NCBI GenBank assembly: GCA_933207985.1
Contig: OW240918.1
Span: 112,318,999 to 112,382,998, forward strand
DNA from: Pelobates cultripes
Lineage: Eukaryota > Chordata > Amphibia > Anura > Pelobatidae
Direction of reading: 5' to 3'
DNA length: 64,000 bases
Every line of letters starts with the position of its first letter. Position 1 is the first letter of the stretch. Shown here in pieces: positions 13,083-23,831 of the stretch. A program made the position numbers and the translations under genes. Below the pieces are notes generated by a model, which did no database searches, was not told the origin of the DNA, and worked only from the letters and a program-made list of their open reading frames with translations.

Positions 13083-13601
13083 CAGTGGCATAACTACCAC
13101 AGTCGCTGGGATTGCAGCTGTTGACCCCTACAACCATGAGCAAGCATAACTTTAGGGCTGGTGCACTGGCCCGAGATGCACATTTGCCAGGTGACTGGCA
13201 GGAAGGGATTGCTGTGCTTCTCCCCTACTGTCGCTGTGTGTAGTGTGGCTGAGCAGACTGCAGTCTGGCATGAAGTGCTCACTAAGAGAGCACATCCTAT
13301 TAGACCGGGTATTGCTGTGAGCAGGTATATGAGGAGAGGGGGGAGAGAGACATGGAGGGGCTGGGAGGGAGGGAATGAGCAACATGGAAGGCCTGATGAG
13401 GAGGGAATGAGACACATAGAGCAGCTTGTGGGGGAGGGAATGAGACACATGAAGGTGCTGGGGTGGAGGAGAGGGAAAGAGACATATGGAGAGTCTGGGG
13501 GCAGAATTAGACACATGGAGGGCCTTGGTGGAGGGAATAGGACATATGTTGGGTCAGATAAATTTTTGCACTGGACCCAGTGGTTTCTAGTTATGCCTCT
13601 G
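13083..13601. mobile_element. Non-autonomous hAT element
   Basis: The ends are CAGTGGCATAACTACCAC (left) and, reversed, CAGAGGCATAACTAGAAACC (right). The exact 8-bp target duplication GTTTCAAT lies at 13075-13082 and 13602-13609. The 8-bp duplication and CAGNGGC-type ends are hallmarks of hAT transposons. No transposase is present. The inside carries a tandem array (13330-13555). Confidence 0.9.
13330..13555. repeat. Purine-rich tandem array inside hAT element
   Basis: Five to six units of roughly 35-45 bp built on GGGAATGAGACACATGGA. The open frames on both strands across it come from the repeat. Confidence 0.8.
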
Positions 13602-13609
13602 GTTTCAAT

Positions 13610-14786
13610 GGGCTTGTTTGCTCAGGGATTAAATCACCCTTTTCTACCCGATGCACAGCATTCTATTGCAAATTGTACGGTTCTTTACTAATAATAGAAA
13701 TCAGGTATTTTTATATTCTACAAACTTAATTTAATTTAATTTATTTCTGTTTTTTTAAAATCAACTAGTTGTTAAATGATCCATTCCACTTGGTGAGAAA
13801 AAAAAGTTACTGATAGAAGGTTGAAATACAAAGTAACACATTTTCCTTACCTGAGTGTGACACAGATTTTCCAGGGCACATTACATGCTCTTGATTTCAA
13901 TCCTCAAGTGCTTTCTCAGGAGACTAAAACTTCACAATATACAGGACAAAAAAATGAGAATCTAGTTCTGTACTTGATGTTGTAAGCAGAGAACTCTGAG
14001 CATCTTAGAGCCATCTCCAATTCTCCCCAAGGGAAGGGAGCGAGAGCAAAGTATCCCTCTGAACCTCCTCCTTCAGACACTCTCTCTATTAATCTGTACA
14101 CTTTTTTTTCACATCCCATGTCCTAAGAGAGACTATCTCACTGCAATTTGTATGGCTCTCTAGAGGTTTTTGTACAGAAAGCAAATAAATAAATTTATAA
14201 ATAAATAAGGGACATTGTAACTTTGTTCACAATACCTAGCAAGAACATTGTCCCACTTACCAGAAATAATAAAAACAAATTATTGCATTATTCACAATTG
14301 CACATAGCATAAATTAGATGTATGAATCAGTAGATTAAGGAGCATAGAGCCTTGTGGGAACACGCAGTGTTATTCATCATTCACCTGTTTGTGTTGCAGC
14401 ACAAAAACTGATTGGTGAGTCTCTATGAAGTAGAAGTGATATTCTGATCACTAAATATTTAGCCAATGATGTCACAACCCAGTTCAGTCCGGGCATGGAT
14501 AGGTTGTACACTGCAAATGAAGAGTAGAAATAGAAACAGTTTTATTTCTCCTATTCTCTGTATGCTTTCTCTGAGCTGTCAGGTGGAACAAGGCAGAGCT
14601 TAATTAGAATGATTGACAGGAAGCTAAGATGGAAGTGCACTTTTGCACGATAATTACATGTAGATGTCTATATTTAATTTTATTTTCACACGCACAAATG
14701 CATGTTTGTTAAATAAAGAGGCCAAATAAATATACTATTTAAAATTCGTGGAAGTGACAGAGATTTTTTTAAACAGTCATGACAGA
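13610..14786. other. No gene seen
   Basis: AT-rich sequence with no exon or clear repeat boundary recognised. Confidence 0.5.
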
Positions 14787-14794
14787 GCTAAGAT

Positions 14795-16215
14795 CAGGAC
14801 CAGTACAAGAATTTTTGCCGCCCTAAGCAAAAAATGTTGCCGTCCCATTCGTTCCACCCACTCATGCAGACTTACCTACACTGATCCATACACACACGCT
14901 GACCCATACAGACACACCCACTGACCCATACAGACACACACACAGTGACCCACACACATGCTCACACTGACCCATACACACAGACACTGACCTATGCACA
15001 CACACTGACCCATGTAGTCACACACACTGACCCATGCAGACAAGCACAGACCCATACACACACACACACACACACTTACTCATAAGGACACACACACGGA
15101 CCGAAGCAGACACAAGCTGACCCCCTGCAGACGAACAGAGACCCATACACACACACACAGACCCATGCACACACACACACACAGACCCATACACACACTT
15201 ACTCATAAAAACACACACACTGACCCATGTAGACACACGCTGACCCATACAGAGAAACTCTGACCCATTCACACACACAGACCCATACACACACACTGAC
15301 CCATACACACACACTGACCCATAGAGACACACGTTGACCGATACACATACACATAGACCCATAGGCACAAACACTGAGACACACAGACACACTGACCCAT
15401 GCAGACGCACAAAGATACACACACACACACACTCACAGACCAATACACATACACAGACCCATACATACAAACACACTGACACACATACACACACACTCTG
15501 ACCCATGCAGACACACAGAGACTCATTGGCACACACAGACCCATACATACACACACACACTGACCCATGCTGACATACAGACTCTTATACACACACATGC
15601 ACACAGACCCATACATACACACACACTGACCCATGCAGACACACAGAGACCCCCCCCACACACACACAGACACACACAGACCCATACATACACACACAGA
15701 CCCATACATACACATACACACTCATAGACCCAGGCAGACTGACATACACAAACATACTGATTGAAACAGACTGAAACACATTCTATGAAACGGATACTGA
15801 GAATTATCTCTTACTTTCATAGCACTTTGCTCTTCGTTCCTGTCACCTTTACTGCTCCTGGCAGCCAAAACACCATTTTTCAGCCCCATTTTCTGTTATT
15901 CTTCTGCTCACTTATTATTCTCCTGCCCTTCGTACAGGGCAAGGGGCGGGAGTGAGCAAATGACGCACCCTTGCGCTACCACGGTGCTTGTCAGGGAGGG
16001 GGGCCTTACTTTGCAGGCCAAGGTGAATGCTGGACCAATATTTTACTGAGCGCAAGTCTACAAGTAAGCGTTCCCTAGCACCTGGTAACGTGGCCGACAG
16101 CAGCCGCGGAACACTCTATGCGATCAATCCAGCTTGATAGGGGGGCGGCCAGATGAGCAGTAAAGCCACTGCCGGCGGTGGCCACCTACTTTGCCTATAG
16201 GAAACATCAACCCTG
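14795..16215. mobile_element. Non-autonomous hAT element with CA-type array
   Basis: The left end CAGGACCAGTACAAG is a diverged form of the end at 17449 (CAGGGCCGGTGCAAG), and the next 20 bases also match that copy. The right end is CATCAACCCTG. Candidate 8-bp target duplications are GCTAAGAT (14787-14794) and GCAAAGAT (16216-16223), differing at one base. No transposase is seen. The centre (14870-15735) is a tandem array. Confidence 0.75.
14870..15735. repeat. Minisatellite, ACACTGACCCATACA-type units
   Basis: Several dozen imperfect 15-25 bp units built on ACACACACTGACCCATAC and CAGACCCATACATACA. Reverse-strand Cys/Val-rich frames are artefacts of the repeat. Confidence 0.95.
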
Positions 16216-16223
16216 GCAAAGAT

Positions 16224-17440
16224 CATTGTTTTCATTAAGAATACATTATCATTACAAAGGTAATACTATAGATACAGTTCTGATAATCTGTTGATAATCT
16301 TATTAGGCCATCCCAATGTTCCATGGATAATCAGAAATAGAAAAGAAACTCATATTATCATCTGTTTATCTCACTCAAGATCAACCTTGCCTAAGTGCGA
16401 AATACATATAAGAAAAAATTAGAAAAAGTAGGATATTCTACATTTCTCTTTGGGCAGGGCAGTTAGTTGTAAGCACTATGCTTTATCCATTAATAATTCC
16501 TGACAAATGTAAATGGCATTCAGTCATCAGGCAGACTGCCCCCTACAGTCTTTGGTGTGCTACTTGCTGATGACAAATTATTGAAGTCTATGCTAGTAAG
16601 ATTAATTTGTTATCATCATATCCTGACTAGAGCTGGAGCAAAAAAGGTTTTTGTTTTCTTCATTGCCAGATTCATGCAGTTATTATAAGTAGTTTGAAGT
16701 CCATTTAATGCACTAGCCTTCCCTCCCCTTGAAATGTTTGATAAAAGACAGCATGTAATTGTAAACAGAAAGATGAGGTTGAACAGCAGCCTAACCAATA
16801 CTCAGCAAAAACGTATAAGCTTAATACGCTGCCTGAGGAATATAAGAATGGCCGTCAGCCAAAAAGCCCTTAAAATTAGTAATCCTGGGGGGATAATACC
16901 ATCAGCCATCCACTTCTCAAATGCGTCACAGTTGTCTTAATTATAAGCTCCCAACAACAGTCTTTCCTAAAGTAGAGACCATGCAGATGATACATACTTT
17001 AGTGTAGCGGGAGACTCAAATATTAGCAGTATAAAATGCAATGAATTAATTATTTTATATTTCTATTTGCTTTAATCTAGCTTCAATTTCGCATTCTTGC
17101 ACTTAAGCATTCTGTACTTCTCAGTGGTGGAAATACCACTTGTGCAGCCAGTGTGGCTACACCAGGCCTGCACACTCTGGGGACCCATCTGGTGCCTATG
17201 CACTTAACTCCACATGTTGGCAAAGTATTTCCAGGGTCCTTTTACTGCGGTCCTTTAACAGTATGACCGGGCCACTGTAATCTTGGCAGCACTGGGAAGA
17301 AGTGACAGCACGTCATTTTCTCTCAGATAACACAGAGCCACATGAGAGCAAAAGCAGAAGAGAGGAGGGGACGCATAGTGGGAGATCCTTTGACTTCCAA
17401 CAGCCTCAGCTAACCGACTGGACCCCAGAGATGTAATCCT
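16224..17440. other. No gene seen
   Basis: Mostly AT-rich sequence with no recognisable exon. The stretch 17100-17440 is richer in GC but has no named feature. Confidence 0.5.
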
Positions 17441-17949
17441 CCTGCACCCAGGGCCGGTGCAAGGATTTTTGCCGCCCTAGGCAAAAGTAAATTTTGACGC
17501 CCCCCTCCTCCCCCCCGTGACATCGCAATGCCCCACCCATATGACCTGCCATGTTAACTAACGCTAGTGCTGCAGTGCCGCTGTGTTTACATTAAAAGGC
17601 CTGCAGGGACAGGCTATAGACACCAGGACCACTACATTAAGGTGCAGTGGTTCTGGGGACTATAGTGTTTCTTTAATGTGAGGTAAATTAGAGATTAGTG
17701 CCACGAATAATATACTAGATTACCTACTTACAAGCAGATGAGGATGATGATGGGCTCTAGCTGCAGTCTGGCTCCACTGGTCTGGTGTATAACAGGATCT
17801 CTGGAGGCTGTTTGTAACTGTGGTCACACAAATCAATGTTCTGGGAGAACGAGAAGCAGCTCCATTTTTTGGGGCCCTTTACACAGCTCAAGGTCTGGGT
17901 CCCAGGGTCCACCTTCATTTTCCACCAATGAGTTTGTTCACAGGGGATG

Positions 17950-18270
17950 GAGTGTGTAGGGAATGTCCTGATTTGTGTGTAAGGAATGCATTGTGTGAAT
18001 CTGTGTTTGTATGTGTAAGGGCTGCAAGGTGTGTTTCTGTGTATGTAAGGGATGAAGTGTGTGAGTCTGTAAGGGGTGCATTGAGTGTGTGTAAGGAATG
18101 CATTGTGTGTTTCTGTGTGTGCAAGGGATGCATTGTGTGTAAGGGTTGCATTGCGTGTGTGTGTAATGCATTGTGTGTGTAATGCATTGTGTGTTTTTCT
18201 GTGTGCAAGGGGTTCATTGTCTTTGTGTGTAAGGGGTGCATTGTGTGTGATTGTGTGTGTGTGTGTGATG
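17950..18270. repeat. TGTGTAAGGAATGCAT-type tandem array
   Basis: Imperfect units built on TGTGTGTAAGGGATGCATTG. Low-complexity frames on both strands are not genes. Confidence 0.9.
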
Positions 18271-18289
18271 GATGTCAATCTCTCCCCCC

Positions 18290-18700
18290 TCCCTTGTCAC
18301 TCTCTTCTCCCCCCTTCCTTTGTTACTCTCATTCCCCTTCCCTCCCCTGTCACTCCCCCCTCCCTGTCAATTTCTCTCTCCCCATCAATATCTCCCCCCC
18401 TGTTAGTTTCTTTCTTCCCCCCTCCCCTCCCTGTTTCTTTCTTCCCCCTCCCTGTTTCTTTCTTCCCCCTCCTTCCCTGTTTCCTTCTCCCCACTCCCTC
18501 CCTACCTGTTTCCTTCTCCCCCCTCCCTCCCTCTTTCTTCCCCCTCCCTCCCTGTTTCTTTCCCCTCCCTNNNNNNNNNNNNNNNNNNNNNNNNNNNNNN
18601 NNNNNNNNNNNNNNNNNNNNNNNNNNNNNNNNNNNNNNNNNNNNNNNNNNNNNNNNNNNNNNNNNNNNNNCCTCCCTCTTTCTTCTCCCCCCTCACCTAC
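18290..18700. repeat. Pyrimidine-rich CCCTCCCTGTTTC array
   Basis: Tandem units built on CCCCCTCCCTGTTTCTTTCT, strongly strand-asymmetric and therefore a candidate for triplex DNA. Interrupted by the N gap. Confidence 0.9.
18571..18670. other. Assembly gap (100 N)
   Basis: Exactly 100 unknown bases inside the pyrimidine array. The round length suggests a gap of unknown true size. Confidence 1.
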
Positions 18701-18852
18701 CTGTGTAGTAGCGTGGCCGAGCCCAGTATAGTCGGCGGGTACAGAGAGCAGCTGTCTCCTGTACCCGCGAGCTATACAGGGCTCAGCCACGCAACATAGA
18801 GGGAGTGACAGGAGGGAGCGCTCAGCGCTTTCCTCCTGTCAGCCTCTCCCCA

Positions 18853-18957
18853 TGCTGCGCCCGGGCGGTGCGGTCCGCCCTCATGGACGCACCGCCCGGG
18901 AAAAGCTGCAGCCGCCCGAGGCTCTTTACAGAGCGCTCGGGCGGCTGCAGCATGAGC
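18853..18957. repeat. Two adjacent GC-rich hairpins
   Basis: The first stem pairs CCCGGGCGGTGCGG with the reverse complement near 18890. The second pairs GCTGCAGCCGCCCGAG with CTCGGGCGGCTGCAGC. Both lie inside the hAT element at 17449. Confidence 0.85.
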
Positions 18958-19049
18958 AGGGCCGGCGCTCCTGGCGGCGCCCCCTCCCAAGGGGCGCCCT
19001 AGGCGGCTGCCTAGTCCGCCTTACAGGTAGCGCCGGCCCTGCCTGCAGG

Positions 19050-19460
19050 CTTTTTAATGCAAATGCTGCTTTTTTAAGAGAAAAGGCAACGTTTACATTA
19101 CAGCCTAGGAATACCTCTAGTGGTCACTCCTCAGACGGCCTCTAGAACTGCTTCCGGTGTTAGTGCATCTCTATGGGGTAATGTTCAGAACCTCCATGCA
19201 GAGCTTGGAGACACTGTGCAGCACTGATTCAATTCCCATGGGAAAGCATTGGATTGGCAGAGATCGTCAAACCGAAAAGAATGATGGTGGGTGGGGTGAT
19301 GGTGGGGCCAGCCATGGCGAGACAAGTGCGGCATGGGAGAAAAGATGAGTAAAATCACCTTTTCTGAGCGATCTAAGGGGGTCGGTGACCTAAACAGTCA
19401 CACAGGCCCTATAGTGTTAGGAATACATATTTGTATTCCTGACACTAGTGTTACTTTAAG
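19050..19460. repeat. TTAA MITE fragment (right half)
   Basis: Internal blocks match the complete MITE at 32762-32978, and the fragment ends CCTGACACTAGTGTTACTTTAA. The left half is not present next to it. The hAT element at 17449 may have inserted into or beside it. Confidence 0.6.
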
Positions 19461-19714
19461 TTGTCCATCTTTGTCCATTTAAAATGTTGAGAGGCACGCT
19501 GGTTTGATAGTTGTGACTTCAATCTGGATAGATTCGTAATAAACAAACATATAGTGCAAAAATATCTCAGTTCAATGCAACCCTAAGTGAATAAACACCA
19601 GTAGAGAGTCACCAAGGCCAGCACTAGTTATATTGGTGTAGAGGGCATTCCTGGAAAATGAAGAAATGTGCTTACTTTAAAACAAGGTGAGCACCCACAT
19701 GGGAGACTTACAGA

Positions 19715-20791
19715 CAGAGGCGTCTCTCTAATTAGGCGTTTAGGCGGCCGCCTAAACCGCCTGTGGGCAGACTGTGTCAGGCCCAGCCAGCCACCACAGT
19801 GAGCAGAGCTGCAGACCATGTGTCTTGCGAAAACCGGCCACGGCAACGCTCTTCTAATCTCGCGAGATTACATGGTCTGCAGCTCTGCGGAGCTGCAGAC
19901 TGGAAGCAATGGCCACCGGACCACCAGGGAGCCCACTGGACCACCAGGAAAGAAAAGGTAGGTTCTCACTCACCCCACACCACCCTCAGCCTCCCCACTA
20001 CCCTACCACCCTCAGCCTCCCCACCAACCTCAGCCTCACCACCCCCCTCCTCACCACCATCCTCAGCCCCCCCACCACCCTCAGCCTCACCACTCCCCAC
20101 CACCCTCAGCCTCACCCCCCTCACCATCATCCCCACCACCTCCAGCATCACCCCTCCACACTCAGCATCACCCCCCTCACCACCCTGGGCATCACCCCCC
20201 CACCACCCACAGCATCACTCCCCACAGCCCTCAGCATCACCCTCCATCACCCCTCACCTCCCCCATTACCCCCCCACCTCAGCATCACCACCCACCATCA
20301 GCCCTCACAATCAGCCCCCTCCTCACCCTCAACATCAACCCCCTCCTCCACATCACCCTCCTTCTTACATCACCCCCTCCCTCACATCACCCCCTTACTC
20401 TCATCAGCCCCCCTCACTCTCATCACACCCCCCTTCTCATCCCCCCTCTCCTTCTCACATCACCACCCTCACATCACCCCCCCTTCTCCATCCCCCCTCT
20501 CCTTCTCCATCACCACCCTCACTCTCACATTACCCCCTCTCTCCCTCTCACCATCACCCCCCCATACACACAACACACTTCAAGCAGCTACCCCATACAC
20601 AAACATGCTCACAGAGACATACATTCACACACACACACACACACACACACAAGGATACTCTCTGTCAGACGCACTCTCAGGCACATACACAGGTAGACAG
20701 TGCCTCAATGTGTATATGTGACACTTTTTAGTTAGTGGGGCCTCATGTTTGAGTTTCGCCTAAGGCCCCATAAAGTCTAGAGCCGCCTCTG
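19715..20791. mobile_element. Non-autonomous hAT element, exact 8-bp TSD
   Basis: The left end CAGAGGCGTCTCT and the right end (reversed) CAGAGGCGGCTCT are inverted. The exact target duplication CTTACAGA lies at 19707-19714 and 20792-20799. Inside are a 19-bp perfect inverted pair (19803-19821 with 19870-19888) and a long CACC-rich array. No transposase frame is seen. Confidence 0.92.
19965..20575. repeat. CACCACCCTCAGCCTC-type array
   Basis: Dozens of imperfect pyrimidine-rich units, followed by a CA run at 20628-20652. The long Pro/Ser/His-rich frames across it are compositional. The array lies inside the hAT element at 19715. Confidence 0.9.
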
Positions 20792-20799
20792 CTTACAGA

Positions 20800-21660
20800 C
20801 AGGCATATACAACAAATATGAGGCTCCAGAAGACAACTGGCATGGTTTGAGAAGAGGGAGAAGATTTTAAAATGGTGGAAACCATGCCACACATTTCCGG
20901 AAGAAGCCCAGGTAGCACAGGGGAACACATCACTTGACATCTGGCGTTATAGAAGACGGGGGAGTAAGCACAGCGAGGAAACAACCATACAGCCTTGCAA
21001 GTTCTCTTATTACATATCTATCCAGACTGAAGTTAGAACTATCACATATAGCATACGTTTATAAATACTTGTTTTTAATTGCACAGCATAGCACTTTTTA
21101 TGGGGTTGTCAATAAATATATGGATCTAATTTATATTAACAGCCTATAACATTAATATTATATGTTAATTTTATATCTTTTTTTTTTTATCTAAGGGAGC
21201 CCAAGATTATTTGTGCCCTATATAAAGTACATTTTTGGCAACAAAAATCCAGTATATTTAGTATATATAGCAGTTTGATCCATAGATGGACTGATCTACT
21301 GAACAATGCTATGAAGTTCAAATTGTATTTTCAAAAAGTAAAAAAATAAATAAAAAGCAGACCTACCACTTTGTCCTAAAATATCTTGGCCAGATATTGT
21401 ATCACAAAGGTTTTTAAAGTACCAGCGAGGAAGCCTGGGAAAACATAAGCCTACAATGCACCCTTTTGCTCATGTTCGAGTGCCTGCTTGGGTGCATACA
21501 CGATGATTAAAGCACTTTATGAAATACTTTATGAAATATTCATATTCACTGTTGGAATATCACTAAAATTCTAAGCCAGTCAAAAGATAAACTGAGACAA
21601 AGTAGGGACTGAGATCTAGAGCATGCGGAGACACCAGTAGCATAACATGACCATCCGGAG
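20800..21660. other. No gene seen
   Basis: Unremarkable AT-rich sequence with a T-run at about 21178-21188. Confidence 0.5.
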
Positions 21661-21664
21661 GAAG

Positions 21665-21693
21665 ATGGCGGCCTCCGCCAGGGACAAGTTCGG
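21665..21693 (+). other. Candidate short 5' exon or MITE sequence
   Basis: An ATG at 21665 opens nine codons plus two bases and is followed directly by a strong splice donor (GTAAGT at 21694). Joining to the acceptor before 22011 keeps the frame into the PIRT-like gene. The surrounding block ends in CCGCTTTAA and looks like a dispersed repeat, so this may be chance. Confidence 0.25.
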
Positions 21694-22011
21694 GTAAGTT
21701 AAATTTTGTCTACCCCCAGCAGCGATGTCACCATTAGGAGTCTTTGCAAATTATGCAAAGTCCCCAGATGTTGACAGATCCGCTTTAATAGAAGACTTTG
21801 CAAAAAATATCATTTGATCTTTACATGTGCTGGTAATTGGTATTTCATAACCGTCAGATCATAATTATGCTCTTGAAAAACAGTAGGATTTCTTGCGCAT
21901 CAGATATCATTGACATAAAGAAGGTGGGTTGCTTGTTCAATGGAGTGGTTTAAACAACATATATATGTATATAATGTAGAACTCTATGACTATAATATTT
22001 GATTTTGCAGA

Positions 22012-22377
22012 ATGTCCCTGGTAATAAGTCCGATGCTGTCAGAGCACACCTGTGATGATGGCGCTGCAACCTTCAGACACACGTCAAGAAAGGGTCCAAC
22101 AGAGGTCATCATACAGGAGAAGACTAAATGGTCTTACTACCACAAGCCCATCACTATCATCATTTTTGGAGTAATAGTCCTGCTCACTGGAATACTTTAC
22201 ACAATCTTCTACTTCACTAAATATGTGGATGTACCATATGCCTTGGGGCCAGTCTTCCTCTCGATTGGGCTTATGTTTTTGGTGACTGGATTAGTCTGGT
22301 TGCCCATTGTCACAGAATCTATTAGACGTAAAGGTCTTCTGAGAAAGATTAATGCACATACAGCTACTGTGACTTGA
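22012..22377 (+). CDS. pirt: PIRT-like two-pass membrane protein
   Basis: This 121-residue protein matches the layout of PIRT (phosphoinositide-interacting regulator of TRP channels). It has a variable N-terminal tail of about 40 residues, then WSYYHKPI, a first membrane span at about 46-68, a second at about 77-100 containing GPVFLSIGLMFLVTGLVWLP, and a basic tail (RRKGLLRK at about 105-112). Mammalian PIRT carries the near-identical W-Y-KPI and GPGFLSLGLM-LV-GLVW-PI signatures and binds PIP2 through basic residues after the second span, modulating TRPV1 and TRPM8 in sensory neurons. The whole frame sits in one exon. An acceptor (TTTTGCAG) ends at 22010, one base before the ATG, so an untranslated upstream exon is expected. 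Family membership comes from motifs seen; orthology to PIRT rather than a paralogue is inference. Confidence 0.78.
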   Translation: MSLVISPMLSEHTCDDGAATFRHTSRKGPTEVIIQEKTKWSYYHKPITIIIFGVIVLLTGILYTIFYFTKYVDVPYALGPVFLSIGLMFLVTGLVWLPIVTESIRRKGLLRKINAHTATVT

Positions 22378-22600
22378 CTGTCAAACCTCCATGCAGTGTA
22401 TTTACTTTTGCTACATATATTAAAATAGCACATGGGTTATATCCTTATTCAAGACTATTTATAATGAAAGCAACATACCTTCCTACAAACAATATTTAAT
22501 TTTGGCTTTCTTTACATTTGGTCTTATTAATATTCATCCCAATCATAACATTTCATATTGATCAACTATTTTAATCGTATACTATAACATGCTGTCCCTA

Positions 22601-22606
22601 AATAAA
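22601..22606 (+). terminator. Polyadenylation signal of PIRT-like gene
   Basis: AATAAA about 220 bases after the stop codon, the first canonical signal downstream. Confidence 0.6.
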
Positions 22607-22944
22607 ATTTCTTTACCAAGGCTCTATTCTTCCCTCTGAACTCCTGCAGATAGAATGCAAATTGTGTCTGCTTTCCTTTTCCAACAATCTACAGCAACTA
22701 TTGTATATCAAACTTCATGTTCACTTTCTAACATGCTAGCCGGGAGGGAGCGAATGAGTTTGCTGAACACACAAAGCATACTTCAGGGATTTGCTAGGAG
22801 CATTATCCGTGTGTATTGTGCTATACAAAATACACATGCTAGGTGTTAATATTTACTGTATGTGAGTATTATGCTCACATATAGGTATTTTTACTTTGTT
22901 TTTTTTTTAAATTTAAAGGAACACTGACATTATCAGAAATATGT

Positions 22945-23813
22945 TATATCACAGATTGTTTGCATGAGACTCATTTCTGCATTAAAAATCCACCTAAATT
23001 TCAATTTAAGCAATATCCCCAGACTTATCATGCTTATTCTCCAAAAAAGACTAAAGGTGCATCTATTTTATTCCAAATGGACTGGATGTTCCAAGTAGAC
23101 AAACAACACGTGGATCCTAAGGGTTGTCTATTGGTACTAGTGGGCACTTTAAATGGTATTTTGCACAACCCAAATTTATTGTGAAAGCTTTTAAGATAAT
23201 ACAGAAAATAGAGGTAGGACATGTTATTATATGTGGGGACTTTAATAGTACTCTCGACTAGGGATGTGCATGGGCAAAAAATTTGGTTCAGAAATTCGGG
23301 TAAGTAAAACAATTTGTCTGCTTCGGCAATTCGGACCAATGGCATCCGGTTCGGCACTTCGGAACTGCCAAACGTCGTCACTTTGGACATTTGTAAGCAT
23401 CCGAATGTCCAAATTGCATTAAATTCGGAACAAACACAAATTGCACATGTCTACTTTATATATCCTATATAATAATTGGCTAAGGATGCTTGTCCGATGG
23501 AGTCATGCGCAGTAGAGACTGCGGGAGATGCATGGGACAAACATCCCATGCCAGGCAGCTAGGGAGCAAAGTATTTATTGTGCTCTTGCAACGTACGATT
23601 GGGCAACGTACTTGGTCTGACCACGCACCACTTGTTGTCACCTTCTACTCACAATACCCTGCCAGGGGCAGGGGTAAGTGGAGAGTGAATGAGGCACTGG
23701 TGGATGACTCTAATTGTACGGAGGAGATACAGGTAGCGACTATTAACTACTTTGTGGAGAATACTGATGTTACTACTTCAGTGATCACCCAATGGTTGGC
23801 CTGTAAGGCTGTA
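22945..23813 (+). pseudogene. L1-type LINE fragment, 5' piece (endonuclease)
   Basis: The reading frames resemble the APE-type endonuclease of L1 ORF2. They include an ETHF start, a KGASILF stretch, a CGDFNSTLD active-site block at about 23235-23262, and after an insertion a WSDHAPLVV block near 23612 followed by a WRVNEAL linker. The frame is broken by stops and by the MITE at 23262. The element resumes after the CR1 insertion at 27807. It is too decayed to be active. Confidence 0.75.
23262..23458. mobile_element. Short MITE inserted in the L1 fragment
   Basis: Begins CTAGGGATGTGCATGG and ends TTGCACATGTCTAC, imperfect inverted ends. The inside is rich in TTCGG. It lies exactly where the L1 endonuclease frame is lost. 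No clear target duplication. Confidence 0.65.
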
Positions 23814-23831
23814 ACTGCTGCAAAGCCACTG

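Larger units (their letters stand above)
17449..19041. mobile_element. Non-autonomous hAT element with internal arrays
   Basis: The left end is CAGGGCCGGTGCAAGG and the right end, reversed, is CAGGGCCGGCGCTACC. Flanking octamers CCTGCACC (17441-17448) and CCTGCAGG (19042-19049) match at six of eight positions. The interior holds part of a TTAA MITE (about 17590-17673, reverse orientation), a TG array (17950-18270), a pyrimidine array (18290-18700, with an N gap) and strong GC-rich hairpins (18720-18960). No transposase is seen. Confidence 0.75.

Noticed and set aside
13161..13691. 176-codon plus-strand frame
   Set aside because: It runs through the purine array of a hAT element and continues past its right end; no domain is present.
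14876..15779. Cys/Val/Met-rich minus-strand frames up to 180 codons
   Set aside because: Translation of a CA-type minisatellite; no non-repeat content.
19763..20731. 322-codon Pro/Ser/His-rich frame
   Set aside because: It is a translation of the pyrimidine array inside a hAT element, and a second frame is open over the same stretch.
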